Assembly (NCBI GenBank): GCA_019421345.1
Contig: JAHZFL010000002.1
Coordinates: 227,109-291,108, forward strand
DNA length: 64,000 bases
Source of the DNA: Roseburia sp.
Lineage (GTDB): Bacteria; Bacillota; Clostridia; Lachnospirales; Lachnospiraceae
Direction: 5' to 3'
Below the pieces are notes generated by a model. That model was not told the origin of the DNA, made no database searches, and saw only the letters and a list, made by a program, of their open reading frames with translations. How positions within the stretch are numbered: position 1 is the stretch's first letter; each line of letters opens with the position of its first letter. Of this stretch, positions 8,224 to 16,866 are shown one piece after another. The position numbers and the translations under genes are program-made.

Positions 8224-8874
8224 TCAATTCCCCCCTGCTATGTAATCGATGAAAATACCTGGTGTATGAACGTAATCCTGGTCGATTTCTCCAACCTCAA
8301 CAACCTCACGCACTTCAGCTATGACCGTGTCTGCTGCCGTTACCATAAGCTCTCCGAAATTACGCGTAGAACCATGGTACTGAAGATTTCCCATGCGGTC
8401 AGCTCTGCTTGCTTCCACAATAGCAATATCTGCATGTAACGGAAGCTCCAGAAGATAATCCCTGCCATCAATATTGATGACCTCTTTTCCCTCCTGCACC
8501 AGCGTTCCTACACCGGTTGGGGTCAAAAACCCTCCAATGCCTGCACCCGCACAGCGAATCCTTTCTGCCAGCGTTCCCTGCGGGATAAGAACAATCTCTG
8601 TCTCCTGCTCATTCATCTGTCTGCCGGCCTCCGGGTTTAACCCAATGTGAGAAGCATAAATCTTCTTAAACTGCTTCTGCATCACCATCTTCCCGACTCC
8701 ATAATCAGGGAAGCCTGCATCATTGCAGATCAGTGTCAGATCCTTAACTCCTCGTTCCACAAGCTTGTCAATAATTTTGTGAGGTGAACCGCAGCCCATA
8801 AAACCGCCTATCATAACAGTCATTCCGTCCTTCACGAGAGCGGCTGCATCGTCGATTGTTACTTGCTTTGCCAT
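8224..8874 (-). CDS. atoD: CoA-transferase subunit A (AtoD type)
   Basis: 216 residues, alpha subunit of the class I CoA-transferase: MTVMIGGFMGCGSPHKIIDKL carries the oxyanion-loop region, followed by LTLICNDAGF and GIGGFLTPTGVGTLV, all typical. The ATG at 8874 follows GAAGGAG. First gene of the ato operon; a good promoter lies 60 bases upstream. Confidence 0.93.
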   Translation of the reverse strand: MAKQVTIDDAAALVKDGMTVMIGGFMGCGSPHKIIDKLVERGVKDLTLICNDAGFPDYGVGKMVMQKQFKKIYASHIGLNPEAGRQMNEQETEIVLIPQGTLAERIRCAGAGIGGFLTPTGVGTLVQEGKEVINIDGRDYLLELPLHADIAIVEASRADRMGNLQYHGSTRNFGELMVTAADTVIAEVREVVEVGEIDQDYVHTPGIFIDYIAGGN

Positions 8875-8930
8875 AGTTTTTCTCCTTCTTTTCTTTTTCG
8901 GTTGTACATCTCACCTATCATTAGGATTGG

Positions 8931-8959
8931 AGTATATCAAAGTTTTCATCATTTTGCAA
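8931..8959 (-). promoter_or_regulatory. Probable sigma-A promoter of the ato operon
   Basis: Minus strand TTGCAA (8959-8954), 17-base spacer, TATACT (8936-8931), about 55 bases before the atoD start. Confidence 0.55.
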
Positions 8960-9028
8960 TAAAAATTTTATAATTTTTACTGTTTATTAATCATTTTTTA
9001 TTTATTGTTTGTACAGTATTTTCACAGC

Positions 9029-9073
9029 AAAAAAACACCGCCGGCTCATCATTTTTGATAAACCTGCGGCGTT
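9029..9073 (-). terminator. Intrinsic terminator after efp
   Basis: Minus strand AACGCCGCAGG pairs (one mismatch, one G-U) with CCGGCGGTGTT and is followed by a run of T. It lies 33 bases past the efp stop. Confidence 0.85.
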
Positions 9074-9105
9074 CTTCTGCCACTTCTATAAACTTGTCCA
9101 AAATC

Positions 9106-9663
9106 TTAAACGCGTGAGAGATACTCACCGGTACGCGTATCAATCTTAATCACATCACCCTGCTCTACAAACAGCGGCACATAAACAGTAGCGCCTGTCT
9201 CAACAACTGCAGGCTTGGTAGCGCCTGTCGCCGTATCGCCCTTAAAGCCAGGCTCTGTCTCTGTGATCTCAAGCTCCACAAACAGAGGCGGTTCCACTGC
9301 AAACACACTTCCGTTATGAGAGCACATCTTCACCATCTCGTTCTCTTTCACAAACTTCAGCGCATCACCGATCGACTCTTTAGAAAGCGCGATCTGCTCA
9401 TAAGTCTCTGCATCCATGAAATTATATAAATCTCCATCCGCATACAGATAGGTATAATCCTTTCTGTCAATACGCGCCTGCGGGCACTTCTCTGTCGGAC
9501 GGAATGTCTTTTCCACAACGCCACCGCTCTTGATATTTTTCAACTTTGTTCTTACAAATGCTGCGCCTTTTCCCGGTTTCACATGCTGGAATTCAATAAT
9601 CTGATAGATATTACCCTCTAACTCAATGGTAATACCATTTCTGAAATCACCTGCTGAAATCAT
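9106..9663 (-). CDS. efp: Translation elongation factor P
   Basis: 185 residues from MISAGDFRNG (ATG 9663 behind AAGGAGG). Three-domain EF-P: the tip loop HVKPGKGAAF puts Lys32 at the position modified in other species, and the C-terminal domain ends IDTRTGEYLSRV, which is typical. Relieves ribosome stalling at proline runs. Monocistronic as far as visible, with its own terminator. No modification enzyme is seen nearby. Confidence 0.95.
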   Translation of the reverse strand: MISAGDFRNGITIELEGNIYQIIEFQHVKPGKGAAFVRTKLKNIKSGGVVEKTFRPTEKCPQARIDRKDYTYLYADGDLYNFMDAETYEQIALSKESIGDALKFVKENEMVKMCSHNGSVFAVEPPLFVELEITETEPGFKGDTATGATKPAVVETGATVYVPLFVEQGDVIKIDTRTGEYLSRV

Positions 9664-9757
9664 GTAAACTTCCTCCTTCAAATACGTTCCGGTTTTAAAC
9701 TCTCCGATTTTTCTATTTTATAATAAACACCGCCATATTTCAAGCTTTTTTTTCTCG

Positions 9758-10213
9758 TCAGTCTTTTTCCATGCCCTTTTTCTCTATTTCATGGATCAGA
9801 TCAATCCGCGTCTGATGTCTGCCGCCTGCAAACTCTGCGTCCAGATACGCCTTTACAATATCCTTCGCCAGCTCGCTCCCGACGATTCTTGCGCCAAACG
9901 CGATAATGTTTGCATTATTATGCTCCTTGACAAGACGCGCTGTCGCCGTATCGGAGCAGACTGCTGCCCGCACACCGCGTACCTTATTTGCCGCAATCGA
10001 AATTCCGACGCCTGTTCCGCAGATCAGCACGCCGCAGTCCGCCACACCCGCGACAACCATATGCCCCGCTTTCTCCCCATACTCAGGATAATCGCAGCTT
10101 GCCGTTCCGTCCGTACCGATATTAATGACCTCATGTCCCAGACTTTTTAAATATTCTGCAATCTCAAGCTTTAATGCTGTCGCCGCATGATCATTTCCAA
10201 TTACAATCTTCAT
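9758..10213 (-). CDS. rpiB: Ribose 5-phosphate isomerase B
   Basis: 151 residues starting MKIVIGNDHAATALK. The RpiB/LacAB family is shown by NDHAA, the GTDGTASCDYPEYG loop, and CGTGVGISIAANK with the active-site Cys. Interconverts ribose 5-phosphate and ribulose 5-phosphate in the pentose phosphate pathway. Start chosen at the ATG behind GGAGG; longer in-frame starts overlap the upstream gene. Follows yqeG by 31 bases on the same strand. Confidence 0.93.
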   Translation of the reverse strand: MKIVIGNDHAATALKLEIAEYLKSLGHEVINIGTDGTASCDYPEYGEKAGHMVVAGVADCGVLICGTGVGISIAANKVRGVRAAVCSDTATARLVKEHNNANIIAFGARIVGSELAKDIVKAYLDAEFAGGRHQTRIDLIHEIEKKGMEKD

Positions 10214-10244
10214 ATAGCCTCCATTCTGCAGTCCGGCTGCTCTT

Positions 10245-10754
10245 TTATCTTCGTTTTTTACAGCTTCTTTGATAGAAAAATAAAACGATTTTTTCCAGAT
10301 AACGCTTACACACGATCTGGATTTCTTCCTTTGGATCAATCGGCTTTACAAGAATTGAATAAATTCCTGCAAGATTCGCACCGTAAATATCCGTAAAAAC
10401 CTGATCCCCGATAAATACGGTGTTATGCTCGTCCGTCCCCATTTTCTTCATTGCCGCACGATAATTATCGGGTCTTGGCTTCTTTGCCTTATAAATATAG
10501 GCGGAAGCCTGCACCTTGTCATAAAATGATTTCACACGCGGCTCCTTATTGTTGGAAAGCAGTACGCACGAAAAACCAAGCTCCTTTAAACGGGAAAACA
10601 GCTCGCAGGCACGCGCATCCGCCGCAGCCCCGTGGGGCACAAGCGTATTGTCAATATCAAAGATAATACCGCGGCAGCCCTTACGGTACAGCTTGTCAAA
10701 ATCAATTTCATAGGTGGACGCCACCCATTCCCTTGGATAGAACCTTTCTAACAT
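10245..10754 (-). CDS. yqeG: YqeG-family HAD phosphatase
   Basis: 169 residues, HAD superfamily IIIA. Motif I is IIFDIDNTLVPHG, motif II CVLLSNN, motif III with the Lys is ARPRPD-like KKPRPDNY, and motif IV FIGDQVFTDIYGAN. This is the YqeG/TIGR01668 phosphatase family, conserved in Firmicutes. Its substrate in this organism is not known. Co-directional with the hydrolase gene 19 bases upstream. Confidence 0.9.
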   Translation of the reverse strand: MLERFYPREWVASTYEIDFDKLYRKGCRGIIFDIDNTLVPHGAAADARACELFSRLKELGFSCVLLSNNKEPRVKSFYDKVQASAYIYKAKKPRPDNYRAAMKKMGTDEHNTVFIGDQVFTDIYGANLAGIYSILVKPIDPKEEIQIVCKRYLEKIVLFFYQRSCKKRR

Positions 10755-10772
10755 CGTATTTCTTCCTTCTGT

Positions 10773-11315
10773 CTATTTTACAAGCCCTGAGATAAGACGG
10801 AACTTCTCATGCTCCGCGCTTCTCATCAGCTCAAACAGCAGCGCCTCATAGGTTGTGACCGTCATGCCCTCTGCGCGCGCACGCTCCATTGCGATCTGCT
10901 TGTCATGCATCCGTCTTGCACTGATACAGTCCTCCACAAGAATCGGCTGATACCCAGCCTCCAACAGATCAAGTGCGGACTGAAACACGCAGATATGCGC
11001 TTCGATTCCGCACAAAAGAATCTGCTTTTTTCCAATCGCCCGCAAATGCTCCCGCACCGCAGCGTCCCCATAAACAGAAAAGCTCTTTTTATCAAATGCT
11101 TCTTCTGTTCCTGCTGCCTGTACAATCTCAGGCACTGTCGCTCCAAGTCCCTTGGCATACTGCGTCGTGACAACAACAGGCACCTCCAATATCTGCATTC
11201 CCTCTAACAGCTTTACGGATTTTTCCAACAGCTCCCCGCACTCCGCAATCACGGGCATAAACTTTTCCTGATAATCAACTGCCACGCAGCAGACATCCTC
11301 CAGCTTCAATCTCAT
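10773..11315 (-). CDS. Isochorismatase-family cysteine hydrolase
   Basis: 180 residues. The Asp-Lys-Cys triad positions are visible: Asp in VAVDYQEKFMP, Lys in the KKSFSVYG region, Cys in LLCGIEAHICVFQSA. Family members hydrolyse amides or vinyl ethers (nicotinamidase, isochorismatase, YcaC-like enzymes); the substrate cannot be read from sequence. The short gap to yqeG suggests co-transcription. Confidence 0.87.
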   Translation of the reverse strand: MRLKLEDVCCVAVDYQEKFMPVIAECGELLEKSVKLLEGMQILEVPVVVTTQYAKGLGATVPEIVQAAGTEEAFDKKSFSVYGDAAVREHLRAIGKKQILLCGIEAHICVFQSALDLLEAGYQPILVEDCISARRMHDKQIAMERARAEGMTVTTYEALLFELMRSAEHEKFRLISGLVK

Positions 11316-11366
11316 AGCTTTTCGCCCCTTTTTGTGTGTTTTTCAAATAAACGCCGTATTATAAAT

Positions 11367-11393
11367 GGGGAGGCGTTTCCGCTTCCCCGTCTT
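11367..11393 (-). terminator. Weak hairpin after nrdR
   Basis: Minus strand GGGGAAGCG, loop GAAA, CGCCTCCCC, then ATTTATAAT. Stable stem but poor U-tract. Confidence 0.4.
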
Positions 11394-11408
11394 CGTCAGC
11401 TTTCACCC

Positions 11409-11861
11409 TTATTTATCCAGCATTTTCTTAAGCTCGCTCATAAACGTATTCACATCCTTAAATTCACGGTAAACAGACGCGAAACGTACATAAGCCACCG
11501 CCTCCAGATCCTTTAGCTTATCCATCACAAGCTCGCCGATGAGAGAACTAGGGAGCTCCTTCTCCTCACGGTTAAAGATCTCTGTCTCCACCTCGTCAAT
11601 GAGCTGATTGATCTGATTGACAGAAATGGGGCGTTTATGACATGCCCTAAGTACGCCGCCCTCTATCTTAGAACGATCATACTGCTCTCTCGTGTTGTCC
11701 TTCTTGATCACGATCAGCGGAATCGTCTCTACCTTCTCATAGGTCGTAAAACGTTTGCCGCAGTCATCGCACAATCTGCGGCGGCGGATAGAATTATTAT
11801 CATCTGCCGGTCTGGAATCTATTACTCTTGTATTCTCACTGCTGCAAAACGGACACTTCAT
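11409..11861 (-). CDS. nrdR: Transcriptional repressor NrdR
   Basis: 150 residues. N-terminal zinc ribbon MKCPFCSSENTRVIDSR...RRRLCDDCGKRFTTYE (two CxxC pairs), then the ATP-cone domain (LIVIKKDNTREQYDRSKIEGG). Senses adenine nucleotides and represses ribonucleotide reductase genes. Full family length. Confidence 0.95.
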   Translation of the reverse strand: MKCPFCSSENTRVIDSRPADDNNSIRRRRLCDDCGKRFTTYEKVETIPLIVIKKDNTREQYDRSKIEGGVLRACHKRPISVNQINQLIDEVETEIFNREEKELPSSLIGELVMDKLKDLEAVAYVRFASVYREFKDVNTFMSELKKMLDK

Positions 11862-11939
11862 ATCCTACCTCCACATAGCAATGCCTCTGTCTCTTGTAGT
11901 ATATCTGCCCGTCTTTCAAATGTCAACAAGGATTCGCCT

Positions 11940-12197
11940 TTACTTTATCTTATGGCGGCATTCCTTCTCATCAATATCTACAAGCACAATATCCGGTCCG
12001 ATCTTTACGATCTTGCACCACGGAATAAAAATCTCAAACTCACGGCATATACAGCCAAGCCACTTCGCGGGTCCCGGAACGATCAGCGAACGGATACAGC
12101 CATTGCACTCATCAAACTCCAAATCGCTGACATTTCCAAGGCACTTACAATCCGTCACATTGATCACTTCTTTTTGCTGCAATTCACAAAAACGCAT
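11940..12197 (-). CDS. YlmC/YmxH-family PRC-barrel protein
   Basis: 85 residues: MRFCELQQKEVINVTDCKCLGNVSDLEFDEC...IPWCKIVKIGPDIVLVDID. The PRC-barrel YlmC/YmxH family is conserved in endospore-forming Firmicutes, and its exact role is unclear. Start taken at ATG 12197; a GTG four codons upstream would leave almost no gap to the AGAAGG element. Confidence 0.85.
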   Translation of the reverse strand: MRFCELQQKEVINVTDCKCLGNVSDLEFDECNGCIRSLIVPGPAKWLGCICREFEIFIPWCKIVKIGPDIVLVDIDEKECRHKIK

Positions 12198-12256
12198 ATA
12201 GCTTCCCACACCTTCTGTTGAGAAAATATATGCGTTTTTGCCTTGTTCTATACCTT

Positions 12257-13357
12257 TTACACATTAAAACGGAACAGAATGACATCTCCGTCCCTTACAA
12301 CATATTCCTTACCCTCAAGTCCGACGATTCCTTTCTCCTTTGCGGCGGATAAGCTTCCGCAATCCAGCAGATCCTGATAATTTACGACCTCCGCGCGGAT
12401 AAAACCGCGCTCAAAATCCGAATGAATCTTTCCGGCTGCCTGCGGCGCCTTCGTCCCCTTACGGATCGTCCATGCCCGTGTCTCATCCTCTCCCGCAGTC
12501 AAGTAGCTGATGAGTCCAAGCAGACTGTAGCTTGCCTTGATCAGCTTTTCAAGACCTGATTCCTGTAAGCCAAGATCCTCCAAAAACATCTGCTTCTCGT
12601 CATCGTCAAGCTCTGCGATTTCCTGCTCGATCTGGGCGCAGATGACAAATACCTCGCTGTTTTCTGCCTTTGCCAGCTCCCGCACAGCTGCAACATGATG
12701 ATTTTTCATACCATCATCTGCCAGGTCATCCTCCGCAACATTTGCCGCATAAATCACGGGCTTTGCCGTCAGCAGGTTATAAGAGTCAAACCACTTCTGC
12801 GCATCCTCATCCTCCGGCACCTCAAACGTCTTTGCAAGACCTCCGTTCTCCAAATGCGCCTTAACTGCCTCAAGCAGCTCTAACTCCTTCGCAAGCGTCT
12901 TATCCATGCGCGCCTGCTTCGCCACCTTTGCAATGCGGCGCTCTAAAATTTCCACATCCGAGAAAATCAACTCCAGATCGATCGTCTCAATATCTCTTGC
13001 CGGATTCACATTCCCGTCTACATGCACCACATTGGAATCCTCAAAGCAGCGCACCACATGCACGATCGCATCCACCTCGCGGATATTGGCGAGAAATTGG
13101 TTTCCAAGTCCCTCTCCCTTGCTCGCCCCCTTGACAAGCCCCGCAATATCCACAAACTCGATCACCGCGGGTGTCACCTTCTTAGAATGATACATATCTC
13201 CAAGCTTCTTTAAACGCTCATCCGGCACAGCTACGATACCAACATTCGGGTCGATCGTGCAGAACGGATAGTTGGCAGATTCTGCCCCCGCCTTCGTGAG
13301 CGAATTAAAAAGCGTACTTTTGCCTACGTTTGGCAGACCAACGATACCTAGTTTCAT
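12257..13357 (-). CDS. ychF: Redox-regulated ATPase YchF (Obg-like)
   Basis: 366 residues: G1 GLPNVGKSTLFNSLT, switch region YPFCTIDPNVG, G3 DIAGLVKGASKGEGLGN, and the TGS domain at the end (EKGIVGLEGKEYVVRDGDVILFRFNV). Obg-family nucleotidase that prefers ATP and binds ribosomes. The integrated element ends only a few bases upstream of its start, within the leader that carries its ribosome binding site (AAAGGGAAA). Confidence 0.96.
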   Translation of the reverse strand: MKLGIVGLPNVGKSTLFNSLTKAGAESANYPFCTIDPNVGIVAVPDERLKKLGDMYHSKKVTPAVIEFVDIAGLVKGASKGEGLGNQFLANIREVDAIVHVVRCFEDSNVVHVDGNVNPARDIETIDLELIFSDVEILERRIAKVAKQARMDKTLAKELELLEAVKAHLENGGLAKTFEVPEDEDAQKWFDSYNLLTAKPVIYAANVAEDDLADDGMKNHHVAAVRELAKAENSEVFVICAQIEQEIAELDDDEKQMFLEDLGLQESGLEKLIKASYSLLGLISYLTAGEDETRAWTIRKGTKAPQAAGKIHSDFERGFIRAEVVNYQDLLDCGSLSAAKEKGIVGLEGKEYVVRDGDVILFRFNV

Positions 13358-13362
13358 TTTCC

Positions 13363-13402
13363 CTTTACCTGTCCGAAAACCCTTGATTTATCGGTGTTTT
13401 CG
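13363..13402. repeat. Candidate left attachment core
   Basis: CTTTACCTGT (13363-13372) is repeated exactly at 51250-51259. It is followed by an inverted repeat CGAAAAC (13374-13380) / GTTTTCG (13396-13402) of the kind that flanks tyrosine-recombinase crossovers. The right-hand copy has the same layout but a different central sequence, as in Tn916-like systems that tolerate mismatched coupling sequences. The exact crossover cannot be set without an empty site. Confidence 0.5.
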
Positions 13403-13418
13403 CCTTTCTCTATATTCT

Positions 13419-13442
13419 TTACTACACAATTTACTACACAAT
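13419..13442. repeat. Tandem 12-bp repeats at the left end (integrase arm sites?)
   Basis: Two adjacent copies of TTACTACACAAT. Similar TACACAA motifs recur at 51067-51098 near the other end, so they are probably arm-type integrase binding sites. Confidence 0.5.
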
Positions 13443-14567
13443 TTTTAAGGCACTTTCTATTCTTTCAACCTCTTTGAACTTCTCATCTTCGGTAACGTCA
13501 ACATATATCCTCATGGTGATACCCACGTTAGAATGTCCAAGTATAACTTGTAATGTTTTAGGTCGCATTCCACCTTCTATACAGCGTGTGGCAAATGTGT
13601 GTCTCAAAACGTGCATTGAAAATCTATCAATGCCTGCTTTATCACATAATTTAAACAAAGTCGTATCATAGGCAGAGTTCTTTGTTGGTTCGCCTTTTCT
13701 ACACAAAAATACATAGTCTTTAAATTCCATATTGATTACCTTAATACTCTTTAACTTCTCTTTCTGATTCTTGAGAATAGCAATAGCCTCTTCTGTCAAA
13801 GGTACATCACGATAACCAGACTTGCTTTTAGGCTCACCAATTCGCCACTCACCAACAGAGTATCTATACTCCATACTTCTTTGTATATGTACTACCTTCT
13901 TTTTAAAATCGATGTCTGACCATTTTAACGCTATCATTTCACCAGTTCTTAATCCAGTTTGTAATAAGAAAGCAAACTGATTGTAGTTGCTTGAACCCTT
14001 TGCAACTTCAAGAAATTTCTTTTGTTCTTCAATGGTCAATGCTCTAACTTTCTTTGGTTCTTTTCCGATATTGTGTTTAACTGCTTTTGTTACTGGATTC
14101 TTTACGATTACATCATTCTCAACGGCATCTGAAAACATACAATACAAAGCAATCCTTGTCTGATATATTGTAGAAGATTTATAGTCATCTTTCATCTGAT
14201 TCAACACATTCTGACAGTGCATAGGTTTTACTTCCGATAAAATCATATTACCAATGCAATCCTTTATATTATGTTGAAATCTTTCCTTATAATTCCTAAT
14301 GGTATTAGGTCTTATGCTTTCGCCTTTGATGTTCTCTATCCAATAATTAAACCATGCCGTAACTGTCATATCTCCTGAAGCATCAATTCCACCATGTTCA
14401 TCATTGAATCTAGCATCAGCATACCATTGACGGCAATCTTGCAGTTTTTTAAAATACCTCTCTACGGATTTACCAGTCCGTTTACTTATGAACCTTCCGT
14501 AATATAAACCATCCTTTCTTTGGCAAATACCTGTTCCAAGAGGTTTACCCTTTAAGTCTTTACCCAT
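13434..14567 (-). CDS. int: Tyrosine integrase of the element
   Basis: 377 residues with the three-part layout of phage/ICE integrases: N-terminal arm-binding domain (KDGLYYGRFISKRTGKSVERY, about 14-70), SAM-like core-binding domain (about 75-170) and catalytic domain. Catalytic residues: Arg in QTGLRTGEMIALKW, His-x-x-Arg in HVLRHTFATRC, His in LGHSNVGITM and Tyr in RIYVDV. It would integrate and excise the element. The gene is at the extreme left end, pointing outward, and its stop overlaps the repeat array. The excisionase gene is just upstream. Confidence 0.93.
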   Translation of the reverse strand: MGKDLKGKPLGTGICQRKDGLYYGRFISKRTGKSVERYFKKLQDCRQWYADARFNDEHGGIDASGDMTVTAWFNYWIENIKGESIRPNTIRNYKERFQHNIKDCIGNMILSEVKPMHCQNVLNQMKDDYKSSTIYQTRIALYCMFSDAVENDVIVKNPVTKAVKHNIGKEPKKVRALTIEEQKKFLEVAKGSSNYNQFAFLLQTGLRTGEMIALKWSDIDFKKKVVHIQRSMEYRYSVGEWRIGEPKSKSGYRDVPLTEEAIAILKNQKEKLKSIKVINMEFKDYVFLCRKGEPTKNSAYDTTLFKLCDKAGIDRFSMHVLRHTFATRCIEGGMRPKTLQVILGHSNVGITMRIYVDVTEDEKFKEVERIESALKIV

Positions 14568-14670
14568 AAATTAATCCAACTCCTTTCTGCTATCTCCTAG
14601 CAAAAAGAGTCTGATACAGCATAGTATTATATCATAGGTCTTGCAATTTGAAAAGCCTTTAATTTCTCAC

Positions 14671-14856
14671 TCAAATTTCCAAAGCCTTTGATAAATACTG
14701 TTCAAACTCTTTTCTCTTAACCAACTTTTTAGTTCCTACATATAGTACAAATGGACACTTCGGATTCTTTAACAATTCCTCAATTCTGTTAATACCAATA
14801 TTTGAATAGCTTGCAGCTTCTTTAACAGTCATATTTAATTTTAACCAAAAAGGCAT
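14671..14856 (-). CDS. xis: Excisionase, Tn916 Xis type
   Basis: A 61-residue MerR-like winged-helix protein: LNMTVKEAASYSNIGINRIEELLKN then GTKKLVKRKEFEQYL matches the layout of Tn916 Xis (TIEEASKYFRIGENKL...NRIQIKRKQFE). It bends DNA at the ends and directs the integrase to excision. Lies 103 bases upstream of int. The nearest Shine-Dalgarno (GAAGGA) is unusually far (about 17 bases) from this ATG, so the true start may be different. Confidence 0.8.
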   Translation of the reverse strand: MPFWLKLNMTVKEAASYSNIGINRIEELLKNPKCPFVLYVGTKKLVKRKEFEQYLSKALEI

Positions 14857-14927
14857 TTCTAAAGTTTTTGCAGTTCCTTCTATAAAAAATCACACTCCAT
14901 TTCACAAAAATTTTTGCTTAATATAAA

Positions 14928-14957
14928 AAGGTGCTACACACCCATGTAACACCATCA
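14928..14957 (-). terminator. Intrinsic terminator
   Basis: Minus strand GGTGTTACA, loop, TGTAGCACC, then TTTTTATATT. Ends the transcript coming from the small genes at 14973-15408. Confidence 0.7.
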
Positions 14958-14972
14958 AATTCAATCTAATAT

Positions 14973-15143
14973 TCAGTTTTCTCCCATAATCTCAATCTTA
15001 CGATAATGCTTTAATACCTCTTCCAACTCATAGTAGGGGCTATCATTTACATCTGCGGTGCGTTTTACATATATAACGCTACATAATACACAAAAGACGG
15101 AGAAGTAATTTTCCCCGTCTCTGATAATATTACCTTTATTCAT
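14973..15143 (-). CDS. Small protein overlapping the upstream gene, unknown
   Basis: A 56-codon frame read directly: begins MNKGNIIRDGENY and ends YYELEEVLKHYRKIEIMGEN. Its ATG overlaps the stop of the preceding gene (ATGAATAA), so it could be translated by coupling. A hairpin with arms GACGGGGA/TCTCCGTC plus TTTT lies inside its first third (15092-15122), which could equally be a terminator for the upstream gene. No homologue recognised. Confidence 0.4.
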   Translation of the reverse strand: MNKGNIIRDGENYFSVFCVLCSVIYVKRTADVNDSPYYELEEVLKHYRKIEIMGEN

Positions 15144-15408
15144 TTGTACCATAGAATCCTTTTAAAATGCGTCTGTCCTTAATTGTACGCTTTATATATT
15201 TGAAAATATCAACAATCAGACCTACAATCAAGTCAAAAATATTAATACCTACAAAGATTCCGATTGTCACACCAACCATAAGCAACACCGCTTTGATAAT
15301 ATTGAATGATTCTGTCCACATATGATAATTAAATAATGTAAACAAAATACCCACAATTTTGCTTACATTCCAATAAATACTTTCAAGTTTCTTTAATTTT
15401 TTGTTCAT
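15136..15408 (-). CDS. Small two-pass membrane protein
   Basis: 90 residues. Two hydrophobic stretches are clear (SKIVGILFTLFNYHMW, and VLLMVGVTIGIFVGINIFDL followed by IVGLIVDIF), with Lys/Arg-rich ends (MNKKLKKLE; KYIKRTIKDRRILKG). A holin-like or immunity role is possible, but the sequence does not match a holin family I know. Confidence 0.55.
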   Translation of the reverse strand: MNKKLKKLESIYWNVSKIVGILFTLFNYHMWTESFNIIKAVLLMVGVTIGIFVGINIFDLIVGLIVDIFKYIKRTIKDRRILKGFYGTNE

Positions 15409-15449
15409 TCAATTTTTCTCCACTCTTTTATTTTTTCAGATTTTATAAT

Positions 15450-15737
15450 TCACCTCTTCCTTTTCTTGTAATTCACTCCACAGATATGCATTTCTCTAAA
15501 AATCCCACAAGGAATCTTTACCCAAACAATTTGTCCTAATTTCAAATCTGTACCAAGAGCATTATGAACAGTGTATAGCTGATTCATATAACTTATCTGG
15601 TAAGTACCATCAACATTCTTTCCCCATACGGCAGATTTAAACGTTTTATCATATTTTAATTTTTGTGTTTTGTTTTCTATGATTGAAACAATTTTGCTCA
15701 ATAATATATCTACCGCATTGTTATTTTCGTTCGCCAT
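15450..15737 (-). CDS. Phage-type small beta-barrel protein
   Basis: 95 residues starting MANENNNAVDIL behind GGGGGAA (ATG 15737). The second half, FKSAVWGKNVDGTYQISYMN, then LYTVHNALGTDLKLGQIVWVKIP, is the pattern of small OB-like proteins found near tail genes of Clostridial siphophages. It sits downstream of the tape measure gene, which supports a tail or baseplate origin. Exact role unknown. Confidence 0.55.
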   Translation of the reverse strand: MANENNNAVDILLSKIVSIIENKTQKLKYDKTFKSAVWGKNVDGTYQISYMNQLYTVHNALGTDLKLGQIVWVKIPCGIFREMHICGVNYKKRKR

Positions 15738-15951
15738 ATCGTCATTCCCCCTTTTACAATATAAAAAGGACTGATAGTGAAATACCAGTCCAAATTTATA
15801 TATTATTTTCAATAAAAATCAAAGAGTTACTTTGCTAAAATTTTGGTTGTTTGCTTATTTTGTTTGCTTGTTTGATAATTTATTTAGGTTGTTTGTTAAA
15901 GTTTAGGTTATTTGTTTGCTTGTTTGTCTTTTCACTTGTTCATTTTCAAAA

Positions 15952-16581
15952 TTACTTATTGAAATTACACAAGTCAAGTAAGTCTTTACAAATTTCACCG
16001 TTTTCACAATATATTATCTCCACACTTATAGCTTTTGAAGTGTTCAAAATAATAACTCTTGTGTTGTCGGATGAAAAATCACTTATAACTTCATTATTTA
16101 GTGTTTTAATGACATATGAGGCAAGAGTTATACATGGTTCATTTGAATAGCTTTCATAATTATGAATCATTCCTTCATATATGCTATTTTCAAACAAGAT
16201 TCTCACTTTCATCGGGTACTCATTATCCATTAGGTCATCCCAATAGTATAAATTACCAGTATCTCTGATTTTTAAAAAATCAAATACTTTTATAATCCGC
16301 TTATTTTGCAATATCTTTGCGAATATATATCCTAACAATAATGCTGAGAATATAATGCAAAATATGTCAGCCTCATATGAAATAGATAATGGAATTAGAT
16401 ATGCAATGCTACAATAGATATATCCTATAACCAGTGAAGATGTTAAAACATGTTCTACATCTGTTGAGTTCCGTTTTAGTGATACAAAATGAAATGTCTT
16501 ATTAAAAACATATCCTGTAACAATATATATAATTATTTGTGGTAAAATTTGTGCCAATTCGCTAATACTATCAACTCCCAT
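15952..16581 (-). CDS. Membrane protein with C-terminal soluble domain (DUF6338-like)
   Basis: 209 residues: three hydrophobic segments in the first 110 residues (LPQIIIYIVTGYVFNK, VIGYIYCSIAYLIPLSI, FCIIFSALLLGYIFA), then a soluble domain beginning WDDLMDNEYPMKVRILFENSIYEGMIHNY. The layout resembles the DUF6338 family, whose function is unknown. It lies 8 bases beyond a tiny basic gene, on the strand of the tape measure gene. Interaction with the host membrane, for example exclusion of other phages, is speculation. Confidence 0.55.
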   Translation of the reverse strand: MGVDSISELAQILPQIIIYIVTGYVFNKTFHFVSLKRNSTDVEHVLTSSLVIGYIYCSIAYLIPLSISYEADIFCIIFSALLLGYIFAKILQNKRIIKVFDFLKIRDTGNLYYWDDLMDNEYPMKVRILFENSIYEGMIHNYESYSNEPCITLASYVIKTLNNEVISDFSSDNTRVIILNTSKAISVEIIYCENGEICKDLLDLCNFNK

Positions 16582-16588
16582 CTATTCA

Positions 16589-16720
16589 TTATTTGAATCC
16601 TTTTCTTTTTTTTGGTGGTTTGTGTGGAGGTCTTCTGGAAAATTTATCTGCCGTTCCTGTTGTTCTGTTTATTATGTCACCATTTGAAGTCTTTTTGTTA
16701 TTATTTCTTCTTATCGTCAC
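16589..16720 (-). CDS. Very small basic protein
   Basis: 43 codons from GTG 16720 (GAAAGG upstream at about 7 bases): begins MTIRRNNNKKTSNGD and ends FSRRPPHKPPKKRKGFK. Strongly Lys/Arg/Pro-rich. It fits neatly between the tape measure gene and the next membrane protein gene. No family recognised. Confidence 0.45.
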   Translation of the reverse strand: MTIRRNNNKKTSNGDIINRTTGTADKFSRRPPHKPPKKRKGFK

Positions 16721-16809
16721 TAGTACACCTTTCAATCATTTGTATTATGGTTTCCATTATATACCAATAATTGAAAGAATACCATTGAAATATTCGGTTT
16801 GTGTAGTTT

Positions 16810-16866
16810 GTTTTTTACAAGAATCTAAAGTTCCATTAGACCCTTGTAAAAACTTTTTTATTTTTA
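16810..16866 (+). terminator. Strong hairpin at the end of the tape measure gene
   Basis: GTTTTTTACAAG (16810-16821) pairs with CTTGTAAAAAC (16843-16853). The U-tract (TTTTTTATTTTT) is on the plus side, so it would stop plus-strand transcription entering the tape measure gene. On the minus side it lacks a U-tract. Confidence 0.55.

Noticed and set aside
11637..12221. Plus-strand frames opposite nrdR and ylmC
   Set aside because: The minus strand carries complete, recognisable genes here.
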